DNA of 8,464 nucleotides from JBFLXN01 sp040755715 [NCBI: Candidatus Edwardsbacteria bacterium] (GCA_040755715.1 JBFLXN010000121.1:1-8464); one strand, 5' to 3'. Counted from the stretch's first letter, positions 1 to 7,050 are shown. The notes: generated by a model not told the origin, from the letters alone. Numbers and translations are program-made.

Positions 1-38
1 CTGAAGTTATTTCAAATTTCCAAATATTTAGGTGATAG

Positions 39-120
39 TTTGCACCGAAATCGGAAAAGCTAACAAACATATTGATATTTCAGCGTCTTCCTTTAAAATT
101 TGCACCGAAATCGGTGAAGC
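39..120. repeat. Pair of palindromic direct repeats 60 bp apart, upstream of the PstS-like gene
   Basis: Two copies of TTTGCACCGAAATCGG begin at 39 and 99, each followed after two variable bases by AAGC, so the shared unit covers 39-60 and 99-120. The core is an inverted repeat: copy 2 reads CACCGA-AA-TCGGTG (103-116) with 6-bp arms, and copy 1 keeps only the inner CCGA/TCGG arms. Copy 2 ends 14 bp before the candidate -35 box, so the pair could be operator sites for the 172 gene. They could equally be terminal repeats of an insertion sequence lying to the left, since paired short repeats are typical of some IS ends. The sequence does not resemble the E. coli Pho box. The rest of 1-134 shows no gene: all forward frames are closed before 64. 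Confidence 0.6.
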
Positions 121-134
121 CCCAAAATTTTTTC

Positions 135-169
135 TTGACATTTGGTAAGAAAAATTGGTATCTTATAAT
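135..169 (+). promoter_or_regulatory. Probable sigma70-type promoter of the PstS-like gene
   Basis: A perfect -35 hexamer TTGACA lies at 135-140. Two overlapping -10 candidates follow: TATCTT at 159-164 with an 18-bp spacer, and perfect TATAAT at 164-169 with an over-long 23-bp spacer. The first would start transcription at about 171-172, on or next to the ATG at 172, giving a leaderless mRNA. The second would start it inside codon 2. No Shine-Dalgarno sequence lies before 172, which fits leaderless initiation. Confidence 0.6.
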
Positions 170-171
170 AA

Positions 172-1152
172 ATGTGGAAAAGGAAGATATTCTGGCTGAC
201 AATTATTCATACTTGCATTTTTTCTTTGATTGCCTTTAACCTCCGCTGTCGCCAGCGGGAATCCAAAGGAGGCCCGGGGCAACAAATCTTAGAGTCTGAA
301 ACAGCTACTGCTGGATATATTGTGGTGCAAGGCTCGGATACGGCTTCACCAATGATGCTTCGCGCTGCTGAAGTCTTTATGGACCTCTACTCCAAAGCCA
401 AAATCCTAGTTTTAGGCAGTGGCTCAAAAGCTGGCATCGCCGCACTTAATGAGGGCAAAGCCAGAATTGCCGTGATGTCTCGCCAACTCAATAGCCAAGA
501 GAAAAAGATTCTTACTCTCAATGGAATTGAAATAGAAGAATTCAAAATCGCCTTAGATGGAGTAGCTGTTATTGTCAATCCAACTAATACGATGGAGAGA
601 CTTACTCTACCACAAATTGCCAAGATTTTCAAGGGTGAAATTAGAAACTGGCAAAGTCTGGGTGGGCTAAACCTTCCAATTATTGTGGTCACTCGAGCAT
701 CTAATTCCGGAACTTATGAATATTTTCAAAATGAAGTTTTGGCAGGACACAAATACTCTGTTAAAGCCTATCCTTGCACTACCACCATTCAGGTAATTGA
801 AATGGTTGGCAAATATAAAGGCGCGATTGGCTACATCGGAATGAACCGTCTTTATCGGAGTTGGGAACCCTGGCCACCTCAGCCTGATGAAAGAATCAAA
901 ACCTTGTCTGTGGCTAAGGATGCAAAATCAGATTTTATCTATCCCGACCAAGAGACGGTAGACAATAAAACTTACCCACTTATACGAGAAATTTATCTTT
1001 ATACTAATAAGAATGAAGAAAACAAACATGAAAGGGGCTTATCAAGTTTAGCCAATGGTTTTGTCTCCTTCCTGATGCATAGTCAGGGGCAAAAAGTAGT
1101 AGCGGCTTATGGATTTGTGCCAGTAACCGTGCCGGTGAAGATTAGAAAATAA
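172..1152 (+). CDS. pstS: PstS-like phosphate-type substrate-binding protein
   Basis: This is a 326-residue exported solute-binding protein of the PstS/PBP-like-2 family, which captures phosphate in the periplasm for the PstCAB transporter. A basic start and hydrophobic stretch (about 1-25) form a signal sequence. Cys26 could be a lipoprotein anchor, but the context NLRC is a poor lipobox. Family motifs are in order: GSDTASP (54-60), GSGSKAGIAAL (82-92), SR (103-104), DGVAVIVNP (129-137), IFKGEIRNW (152-160), Arg175 with SGT (179-181) as likely anion contacts, and GAIGYIG (217-223). The length is normal. No transporter genes follow, so within the window it is an orphan; a TPR protein and a two-component pair lie downstream. 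The ATG at 172 is chosen because the signal sequence begins there, although it has no ribosome binding site and sits almost on the -10 box. The fold is clear; phosphate as ligand is inferred from the family. Confidence 0.88.
   Translation: MWKRKIFWLTIIHTCIFSLIAFNLRCRQRESKGGPGQQILESETATAGYIVVQGSDTASPMMLRAAEVFMDLYSKAKILVLGSGSKAGIAALNEGKARIAVMSRQLNSQEKKILTLNGIEIEEFKIALDGVAVIVNPTNTMERLTLPQIAKIFKGEIRNWQSLGGLNLPIIVVTRASNSGTYEYFQNEVLAGHKYSVKAYPCTTTIQVIEMVGKYKGAIGYIGMNRLYRSWEPWPPQPDERIKTLSVAKDAKSDFIYPDQETVDNKTYPLIREIYLYTNKNEENKHERGLSSLANGFVSFLMHSQGQKVVAAYGFVPVTVPVKIRK
242..259. repeat. Perfect GC-rich hairpin inside the 5' part of the PstS-like gene
   Basis: CCGCTG (243-248) and CAGCGG (253-258) form a perfect 6-bp stem around a TCGC tetraloop, extended by a T-G wobble (242/259). 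It encodes residues 24-30 (LRCRQRE), the odd basic segment directly after the signal sequence. It stands out from its AT-rich surroundings. It may be a small inserted repeat or an mRNA structure near the translation start. Confidence 0.4.
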
Positions 1153-1271
1153 AGGTCAAGGAGTTCCCGAAGTGGTTGGCTCTGAAGCAAAGCAGGCAAA
1201 AATCTCCTTGAAAAACCATTAGACGCCGTTAACGGAAAATTTAAAATCTACAACCTAAAAAGGAGGTTTAG
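1153..1271 (+). promoter_or_regulatory. Structured leader with a partly sequestered Shine-Dalgarno before the TPR gene
   Basis: The 119-bp gap holds no gene. A consensus AGGAGG (1261-1266) sits 5 nt before the ATG at 1272. CTA-C-AACCT (1248-1256) can pair with AGGTT-TAG (1264-1271) with one bulged C, closing a loop that holds the first part of the ribosome site, so translation could be modulated by this hairpin. Further upstream TCAAGGAG (1156-1163) matches CTCCTTGA (1204-1211), an 8-bp stem around a 40-nt loop, and CCGTTAACGG (1226-1235) is a perfect palindrome. No T-run follows these, so they do not look like a terminator, and I recognise no known riboswitch class. The TPR gene may therefore be read through from the gene at 172. 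Confidence 0.45.
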
Positions 1272-2732
1272 ATGTTAAAAAAAGAATGGATTGTCTTCCT
1301 CGTCTTCTGGTGCTTTCTTACGGTTAGTTCAGTTCAAGCGGCCACCCCGGAGGATTTAGTCAGGGAAGGTATGGCAGCCGAAGCCAGTGGTGACTATCAA
1401 ATGGCGATTGATTTTTTCAAAGAAGCTATCAGCCTGAAACCCAAATATGGAGAAGCGCACTATCGCTTAGGTGAAGTCTATGCTCAGAGCGGAATGACTC
1501 AGGAAGCTATCAGTGAACTTAAAGAGGCTCTGCGTTTTAAATATGAACCACTTCAGGTTCGTCTGGCTTTAGGACTGGCTTATTATAAAGGTGGAATGTT
1601 TGAGGAAGCAGAGAGAGAATACAACGAGATTCTTAAACAAACTCCGAACAATCCGTTGATTTATTATAGTCTCGGTGATGTCTATTTGCAGAAAGGTGCT
1701 TATGACCAGGCTACCAATGCTTATCGCCAAGCATTGCAACTTGACCCTAACTTTGCCAAAGCCCATAAAGGTCTGGGCAATCTCTTTCATCGCCAAAGAA
1801 TGTTTAACGAAGCCATTAGTGAGTTCAAGCAAGCCATTGAGCTGGAGCCAAACCTAGCTGACACCTATTCTGACCTCGGTTCCCTTTATTTTGAAATGGG
1901 GAGGTACCCTGAATCAGTCGCTAGTTTAGAACGCTATGTGGAATTGCGACCAAAGGATGCAGTAGGTCATTTTATTTTAGCCAAGGCTTATGACGCTCAA
2001 AAGGAAACACAAAAGGCTTTGACAGCTATTAGGAAGTCAGTGGAACTAAATATTAGAGGCGGTGAAGCGTATGGGATTTACTATTTCTATGCCAAATTAG
2101 CCACAGACCTTAAACTCTGTGATGAAGCAATGACTGCTTATGAAAGGGTTCTGGAAATAGACCCAAGTGACCCTAATATCTGGGAAAAACTGGGTAAGGT
2201 CTGTACGGAGAAAGGAATTTCTGTTACTGATACCGCCAAGGCACACCAAGCCTGCCGCAAAGCGGTTGAGGCCTACTGTAAGGCGATGGAAATTGATACC
2301 ACCAGAACCCGCGACCTGCTTTTCAAAATTAGTCTGGTCTATTATACAATGGGAAACTATGAAAAATCCATAGAAACATTTACTAAAGTGATTGAGATTA
2401 ATCCAAGCGCTGCCGGGGCCTATATCAATAGAGCCTTGGCCTATTCGGCCCGAGGGACGGAGCTTTCCAAATCAAACAAAAACACAGCCGATGAGTATTA
2501 TTATAAAGCCATTGCTGACTTTGAAAAAGGCCTTAAGATTAAACCTGATTATTTGCAGGCTTGGAATTGGCTGGGGGACCATTACGATTTTATGGGCACG
2601 ACTGAAAAAGCTATCAAAGCCTATAAAGAGGTAATCAATAGAGCACCTGAGAGTAAAGAGGCTCAGGAAGCGACGAAGAAGATACAGGACATTCGCAAGC
2701 GCAAGACTAAACCACCTACGCCCGTATGGTAA
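1272..2732 (+). CDS. Exported tetratricopeptide-repeat (TPR) protein
   Basis: This 486-residue protein consists almost wholly of TPRs, helical hairpins that form a protein-binding scaffold. A signal peptide (about 1-24, hydrophobic core then VQA before ATPED) predicts export to the periplasm or cell surface. From about residue 26 the 34-residue pattern repeats around twelve times, for example at 26-58, 60-93, 94-127, 128-161, 162-195, 196-229 and 230-263. It continues less regularly to about 461, with longer spacers at about 310-330 and 395-410, and ends in a basic, Pro-rich tail (KRKTKPPTPVW). There is no enzymatic domain. The start is well supported by AGGAGG five bases upstream. It lies between the PstS-like gene and a sensor kinase, so it may act as a periplasmic assembly or signalling partner, but nothing in the sequence names its target. 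Confidence 0.9.
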   Translation: MLKKEWIVFLVFWCFLTVSSVQAATPEDLVREGMAAEASGDYQMAIDFFKEAISLKPKYGEAHYRLGEVYAQSGMTQEAISELKEALRFKYEPLQVRLALGLAYYKGGMFEEAEREYNEILKQTPNNPLIYYSLGDVYLQKGAYDQATNAYRQALQLDPNFAKAHKGLGNLFHRQRMFNEAISEFKQAIELEPNLADTYSDLGSLYFEMGRYPESVASLERYVELRPKDAVGHFILAKAYDAQKETQKALTAIRKSVELNIRGGEAYGIYYFYAKLATDLKLCDEAMTAYERVLEIDPSDPNIWEKLGKVCTEKGISVTDTAKAHQACRKAVEAYCKAMEIDTTRTRDLLFKISLVYYTMGNYEKSIETFTKVIEINPSAAGAYINRALAYSARGTELSKSNKNTADEYYYKAIADFEKGLKIKPDYLQAWNWLGDHYDFMGTTEKAIKAYKEVINRAPESKEAQEATKKIQDIRKRKTKPPTPVW

Positions 2733-2750
2733 GAATAACAGTCCTATATT

Positions 2751-2850
2751 CCGCAGATGGTCACAGATTGAAAGAAACAGATGAGCACAGATATTTCCGA
2801 AGGCATCTGTGTCCATCTGGTATCTTTTTATCGGTGCTAATCTGTGTAAG
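2751..2850. repeat. CACAGAT/ATCTGTG palindromic intergenic repeat element
   Basis: The gap before the kinase gene holds a large imperfect hairpin built from CAGAT words. The inner stem pairs 2778-2792 with 2805-2819 (CAGATG and CACAGAT against ATCTGTG and CATCTG, one mismatch and one wobble) around a loop that contains a CC-GAA-GG mini-stem (2797-2803). An outer stem pairs CACAGATT (2762-2769) with AATCTGTG (2839-2846). Sequences of this style, with alternating 'cacagat' and 'atctgtg' words, are familiar to me as dispersed intergenic repeats in many bacterial genomes; that is recollection, not a search. The transcript would form a strong stem just before the kinase start, with possible effects on mRNA stability or translation. 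Confidence 0.75.
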
Positions 2851-2859
2851 AATTATCAA

Positions 2860-5415
2860 ATGCAGGCAGTAGCGATTATTTCCGTTGTTTGTTTAACGAT
2901 TGCTTTCTTAGTTCCTATCTTTGCTTTTATTCTTTATTTTTCCCAGAGAAGAAAGGTGATAACTTATCTTACTTTGGGCTTGATTTCTATTTATGCATTT
3001 ATTTTTGAGTTTGCTCAAATAATGATTTATTCGGCCGAAGATAATTTTCCTTCGGCTCTATTCTGGCATCGCTTCCAACATTTGGGAGTGATTTTGTTTA
3101 TCCCCGGAAGCGTCCACTTTGCGACCTCCTTCATTCAAAAAGAGAAGCGAGGTCTTCTTTTTTGCCTTTATTTGTTGGCTTTCCTCTTACTTCCTTTAAG
3201 TTGGACAAATCTCTTTTTGCATCCGCCTCCAGTAAAGACTTTTTTCGCCTGGCAAGGGACTCCTGGTCCGCTTTATTATGTCTTCGCGGTCCTCCTTATA
3301 ATAGTAGTAATTTATTCAATTATTCTTATCCTAATAGGCTTCCAAAAGAGCGACCGACTGCTGGAAAGAAGAAATCTCCTGTTCGTTCTTTTAGGTTCCT
3401 CTCTCTTTGCTTTAGCTGGGTTCGTGGACCTGGCGGCCACTATGAAATTCTTACAGTTCTATCCTTTATTTGAATACGGCTTTTTTGCTTTCATTTTCTT
3501 TTGTGGTTTATCTGCCACATTTTCTTTTGTGAACATTAACCAACAATTGAGTAGAGCACATCAAAAATTGCAGGAACATACCGAGCATTTGGAAGAAAGA
3601 ATTAATCAGCGAACCAAAGAGCTTTCTCTCATCAATCAAATCAGTCAGGCAGTCACTTCTATTCTTGATTTAGATTTACTCCTTCAAGAAGCGGTTCATC
3701 TCATTAATAGAACGCTGGGTTCCCTTTACACCGCTATCTTTCTCCTCTCGGAGGATAGGTCTGAATTGAAACTCAGAGCCTATGTCGGTGAAGAAGATAC
3801 CAGAACAATCAATCCAGCAATTAAATTAACTCAAAAAGGTTTAATTCCCTGGGTGGTGATGAACCGAGCCCCCTTAATAATTCCTGATGTGACCCAAGAT
3901 TTTAGATACCTCAAAGGAATAGAAGGTGTGATTTCAGAAATGGTAGTGCCATTGAAGCGAGAAGAAAAGATTATTGGTGTCATTGATGTAGGTAGTTGCC
4001 GGCTGAATGCTTTTTGTTTAAGTGAATTGCGATTATTAGAGCAAATAGCCGCCCCACTCAGTATTGCCATAGAAAATGCAAAGCGCTATGAAGACCTTTT
4101 AAAAAAAGACAGTCTAATTGCCAAGAAAGTTGAACAACTTTCTACTATTTTGAGTGTGGGCAATTTCTTAAAATCAGACCTTGAAGTAAAGGAAATTTTG
4201 AAGGCAGTGTGCAAAGCGGCTCAGGAAACCAGTGGTTTTCAGGTGATTGCTATTGGACTGGTCAATGAAAATGACGGAACGTTTCAATTGCAAGGTTTTG
4301 CCGGAGTGCCTGAAGAAGAAGAGAAAAAGTTAGCTTCACAAAAAACTTCTTTTGAGAAAATGCGTTCCCTTTTGCAAGACAAATTTTTAATTAGCCATTC
4401 CTATTTTGTCAGTCATGAGTACAAGCTGTGGGAAGAGTCAAAAGAAAAGGGAATGACTTATATCCCCCCTCAACCAGAAAAAGCAGGACTCAACGGTTAT
4501 CCCTGGCATGCAGAAGACGCCCTTTTAATTCCTCTGGAGACCAAGGAAAAAAAGATGATTGGTTTAATAGAAGTAGATGCGCCTCTTGATGGAAAAGTGC
4601 CAACAGAAGAGACCGTTAAGACCTTAGAAATTTTAGCTAATCAGGCAGCACTTGCCTTAGAAAATGCCCGCTTGTTTGAAAATCTCAAAAAGGCAAACCA
4701 AGTCAAATCCGATTTTGTTTCTAATGTCTCTCATGAATTGAGAACACCTTTAGCCTTGATTAAAAGCTACACAGAAACAGTTTTTAGACATAAGGATTTA
4801 ACAGAATTGCAAGAGAAATCTTTCTATGAAATTATTACTTCAGAAATAGACCGACTTTCAAATCTAATTGAAGACCTTTTAGACCTCTCAAAACTTGAAG
4901 CCGGCCGGGTAGAACTAAAACCTACCTATATCAACTTTTATCCACTGGGTAAGAAGCTAATGGCCAAGTTTGAAAAAGAAGCAGAAATAAAAGGAATAAA
5001 TCTTTCTACTGATTTCTCAAAGGAGATGTCGCAAATTTTTGTTGACAGTGCTTCCTTAGAACAGATGCTTACCAATCTTCTGGCTAATGCCTTCAAATTC
5101 ACACCACCTAAAGGGAAAATAGAAATGGGAGCAAAAGTCATTGGCCATAGCGGTCAAATTTGGATTAGCGATACGGGTAGAGGAATTTCCAAAGAAGATT
5201 TACCACATATCTTTGAGAAATTTTATCAAGCGAAGACGACGCAGGAAGAGATAAGAGGAACAGGATTAGGGCTTTCTATTGTTAAATACTTGGTGGAAGC
5301 CCAGGGCGGAAAAGTGGAAGTGGAAAGTGAATGGGGCAAGGGAAGTAAGTTTACTCTTTATCTCCCACTACCCACTAAAGAAGAGACGATACGGAGCTTA
5401 TTTGACAATGAGTAA
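2860..5415 (+). CDS. Membrane sensor histidine kinase: 7TM, two GAF domains, HisKA and HATPase
   Basis: This 851-residue kinase senses a signal and phosphorylates a response regulator, almost certainly the product of the next gene. The N-terminal part has seven hydrophobic segments (about 3-27, 33-57, 67-92, 97-119, 136-161, 172-194, 202-224), matching the 7TM sensor module of histidine kinases. A coiled coil (about 230-260), GAF 1 (about 270-408) and GAF 2 (about 430-603, with a DAPLDG motif) follow. The catalytic core is intact: SHELRTP with phosphoacceptor His625, N-box Asn743 in NAFKFTP, G1 box DTGRG from Asp771, and G2 box GTGLGL from Gly800. There is no receiver domain. I start at the ATG at 2860, just before the first membrane helix. 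An in-frame GTG at 2809 would add 17 residues, but it lies inside the hairpin repeat's right arm and is less likely. Neither start has a strong ribosome site. The ligand is unknown. Confidence 0.93.
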   Translation: MQAVAIISVVCLTIAFLVPIFAFILYFSQRRKVITYLTLGLISIYAFIFEFAQIMIYSAEDNFPSALFWHRFQHLGVILFIPGSVHFATSFIQKEKRGLLFCLYLLAFLLLPLSWTNLFLHPPPVKTFFAWQGTPGPLYYVFAVLLIIVVIYSIILILIGFQKSDRLLERRNLLFVLLGSSLFALAGFVDLAATMKFLQFYPLFEYGFFAFIFFCGLSATFSFVNINQQLSRAHQKLQEHTEHLEERINQRTKELSLINQISQAVTSILDLDLLLQEAVHLINRTLGSLYTAIFLLSEDRSELKLRAYVGEEDTRTINPAIKLTQKGLIPWVVMNRAPLIIPDVTQDFRYLKGIEGVISEMVVPLKREEKIIGVIDVGSCRLNAFCLSELRLLEQIAAPLSIAIENAKRYEDLLKKDSLIAKKVEQLSTILSVGNFLKSDLEVKEILKAVCKAAQETSGFQVIAIGLVNENDGTFQLQGFAGVPEEEEKKLASQKTSFEKMRSLLQDKFLISHSYFVSHEYKLWEESKEKGMTYIPPQPEKAGLNGYPWHAEDALLIPLETKEKKMIGLIEVDAPLDGKVPTEETVKTLEILANQAALALENARLFENLKKANQVKSDFVSNVSHELRTPLALIKSYTETVFRHKDLTELQEKSFYEIITSEIDRLSNLIEDLLDLSKLEAGRVELKPTYINFYPLGKKLMAKFEKEAEIKGINLSTDFSKEMSQIFVDSASLEQMLTNLLANAFKFTPPKGKIEMGAKVIGHSGQIWISDTGRGISKEDLPHIFEKFYQAKTTQEEIRGTGLGLSIVKYLVEAQGGKVEVESEWGKGSKFTLYLPLPTKEETIRSLFDNE

Positions 5416-5454
5416 AAATAAGGCTCTTTATGAAAATTATGGAAAGGATTCATT

Positions 5455-5524
5455 GCAAAATTAGCAATGCAAAATTAGCATTTTAAATTGCTAATTGCTA
5501 ATTTTGAACTGTTAACTGATAATT
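5455..5524. repeat. Heptamer-phased palindromic tract in the kinase-regulator gap
   Basis: From 5455 the sequence can be cut into ten consecutive 7-mers in one phase, for example GCAAAAT, TAGCAAT, GCAAAAT, TAGCATT, then GCTAATT twice, GTTAACT and GATAATT. It also folds: CAAAATTAGCAAT (5456-5468) is the perfect reverse complement of ATTGCTAATTTTG (5494-5506), and inside this TTAGCA (5475-5480) pairs with TGCTAA (5489-5494). It fills half of the 138-bp gap. A weak promoter can be read in it (TTGCTA 5496-5501, GATAAT 5518-5523, 16-bp spacer), which would let the regulator operon be transcribed apart from the kinase. Confidence 0.7.
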
Positions 5525-5543
5525 TTTCGTTCCTAAATGTGGA

Positions 5544-5548
5544 AGGAG
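5544..5548 (+). promoter_or_regulatory. Shine-Dalgarno site fixing the response-regulator start
   Basis: AGGAG within GGAAGGAGA lies 5 nt before the ATG at 5554. It is the only good ribosome site in the gap. It rules out the longer reading from the TTG at 5488, whose first codons come from the heptamer repeat rather than from the receiver domain. Confidence 0.85.
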
Positions 5549-5553
5549 ATTAT

Positions 5554-6264
5554 ATGCCAAAAGCAAAAATCTTAGTGGTTGATGATGAAGTTAAACTGGT
5601 AGAAATAATAAGACTAAACTTAGAAAAAGCTGGCTATGAGGTGTTTGAAGCTTACAATGGTGAGGAAGCATTAATGGTAATGAAGGAAGCAAGACCCGAC
5701 CTAATTATTGCCGACATTATGATGCCTAAGATGAATGGCTACCAATTGTGTCGTCGCGTGAGACAAAACCCAGAATTTTACTCCATCGGTTTTATTTTTC
5801 TCACTGCCAAGGCTCACACCGAAGACGAAGTCAAAGGATTATGGGTGGGAGCTGACGACTATGTGACAAAACCTTTTGATATAGACAGACTATTAGCCCG
5901 AGTAGAAGCCCGACTGAAGAGAACTCAAGAGACAAAAGAAAGGGCCCAAAAGGGAGAACTTTCAGGAAAAATCACTAGCGGCCAATTCATTGATATTCTT
6001 CAAGTGTTAGAGCTGGGGAAGAGAAATGGGGTGTTGACCGTAAAGAGCGGGACAGAAACGGGCTATATCTATATCAGAGAGGGCAAAGTAGCTGGTGTTC
6101 ATTTAGAAGTGAAAGATGAAAAAGCAATCTACGAAATTCTTGAGTGGAAAGAAGGTGAATTTCATTTTGAACCCCGAGAAATTAGCGCAGAAAAAAGACT
6201 TTCTCTTTCAGTTCAACAGCTTCTATTAGAATGGGCGAAACATTACGACGAATGCAAAAAGTAA
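5554..6264 (+). CDS. Response regulator with receiver and PATAN (DUF4388) output domain
   Basis: This 236-residue protein should receive phosphate from the kinase encoded upstream. The receiver domain (about 3-123) is complete: acidic pair Asp10-Asp11, phosphoacceptor Asp54 in IIADIMMP, Thr84 in FLTAKA, Tyr103 as the aromatic switch, and Lys106-Pro107. After a charged linker (about 124-133) comes a PATAN/DUF4388 domain (about 134-230, GELSGKITSGQFIDILQVLE, then GVLTV, YIYIREGKVAGVHL and the FHFEP ending). PATAN domains occur in PatA-type regulators and are thought to mediate protein contacts rather than DNA binding. The protein therefore probably acts on a partner such as a motility or polarity component, not as a transcription factor; that is inference. 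The start at 5554 is set by the strong ribosome site. The gene overlaps thiD by 13 bp. Confidence 0.93.
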   Translation: MPKAKILVVDDEVKLVEIIRLNLEKAGYEVFEAYNGEEALMVMKEARPDLIIADIMMPKMNGYQLCRRVRQNPEFYSIGFIFLTAKAHTEDEVKGLWVGADDYVTKPFDIDRLLARVEARLKRTQETKERAQKGELSGKITSGQFIDILQVLELGKRNGVLTVKSGTETGYIYIREGKVAGVHLEVKDEKAIYEILEWKEGEFHFEPREISAEKRLSLSVQQLLLEWAKHYDECKK

Positions 6265-7043
6265 GACTGGCTTTGACCATCGCTGGGTCTGACCCTACTG
6301 GTGGGGCAGGGATTCAAGTAGACTTAAAAACCTTTAGTGCCTTTGGCCTCTATGGATTTTCTGTGCTCACTGCTATTACGGTGCAAAACACCGTAGGAGT
6401 CAAAGAAATTTTTCCTGTTCCGGCTGATTTTGTTTCTCACCAGTTAGAAGCGCTTTTATCTCTTTGGACATTTCCAAGCAGTAAAGCCGGTATGTTGACA
6501 AATTCATCTATTGTAGAAAGTGTGGCTGAGAAAATCAAAGAATCTCAGATAGGAAAATTTGTTCTTGACCCGGTAATGAAAGCAAAAAATGGCACATTGC
6601 TTTTAGATGAACCAGGGCAAGAAATGTTAATTAAGAAATTACTACCGCTAACCTGGCTAATTACGCCAAATATTGAAGAAGCAAAAATTATTACAGGAGT
6701 GGAAATAAAGAACTTAACCACAATGAAAAAAGCCGCCCGAGTGATTAACCAAATGGGAAGCAAAAATGTTTTAATCAAAGGAGGACACCTTACGGGAAAA
6801 CCTTTGGATTTGCTCTTTAATGGCAAGAGTTTCCGCACTTATGAAGATGAGCGTTTGCCAAAAGAGATGCATGGAACAGGTTGTGCCTTTTCCGCCGCCA
6901 TTACCGCCTTATTAGCTAAAGGTGAAAGTCTGGAAAAATCTGTGGAAAAAGCAAAAATGTTTGTCAATCGGGCAATTGCCGATTCATTATGCTTAGGAGG
7001 AAAGTATAGCCTTTTTCAAACAATCCGCAGCGGAATCAAATGA
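6252..7043 (+). CDS. thiD: Hydroxymethylpyrimidine/phosphomethylpyrimidine kinase (ThiD)
   Basis: ThiD phosphorylates HMP and then HMP-phosphate in the cytoplasm, giving HMP-pyrophosphate, the pyrimidine half of thiamin. The 263-residue product has the normal length and family signature: LTIAGSDPTGGAGIQVDLK (about 7-25), the TAITVQNT segment, VLDPVMKAKNG, ITPNIEEA, VLIKGGH, and the active-site loop HGTGC with Cys211. It belongs to the ribokinase-like fold. The ATG at 6252 aligns with usual ThiD N-termini; an in-frame ATG at 6231 would add seven residues. Neither has a clear ribosome site, so translation is probably coupled to the response-regulator gene it overlaps. No TPP riboswitch and no other thi gene is seen here, so it is probably expressed with its unrelated neighbours. 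No fused ThiE or ThiN domain is present. Confidence 0.94.
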   Translation: MQKVRLALTIAGSDPTGGAGIQVDLKTFSAFGLYGFSVLTAITVQNTVGVKEIFPVPADFVSHQLEALLSLWTFPSSKAGMLTNSSIVESVAEKIKESQIGKFVLDPVMKAKNGTLLLDEPGQEMLIKKLLPLTWLITPNIEEAKIITGVEIKNLTTMKKAARVINQMGSKNVLIKGGHLTGKPLDLLFNGKSFRTYEDERLPKEMHGTGCAFSAAITALLAKGESLEKSVEKAKMFVNRAIADSLCLGGKYSLFQTIRSGIK

Positions 7044-7050
7044 GGGAAAG

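Noticed and set aside
1-63. Open frame at the left edge ending in TAA at 61-63, a possible C-terminus of an upstream gene.
   Set aside because: Only 20 codons, no recognisable motif, and its last codons come from the first palindromic repeat.
387-692. Antisense open frame of about 100 codons inside the PstS-like gene, and similar ones at 1569-1832, 2472-2816, 3831-4070, 4938-5141, 6545-6838 and 7332-7526.
   Set aside because: All lie opposite or out of frame with well-supported genes, and none shows a recognisable domain or ribosome site.
2809-2859. GTG start giving a longer histidine kinase.
   Set aside because: The codon lies within the hairpin repeat's ATCTGTG arm, and the natural first membrane helix follows the ATG at 2860.
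5455-5524. Repeat tract as a CRISPR array.
   Set aside because: The unit is 7 nt and contiguous, with no unique spacers and no cas genes in view.
5488-5553. TTG start adding 22 residues to the response regulator.
   Set aside because: The extension is coded by the heptamer repeat, while a strong ribosome site and a typical receiver N-terminus mark the ATG at 5554.
6200-6260. TPP riboswitch ahead of thiD.
   Set aside because: The upstream DNA is the response-regulator coding sequence, and the conserved CTGAGA...ACCTGA architecture is absent there.
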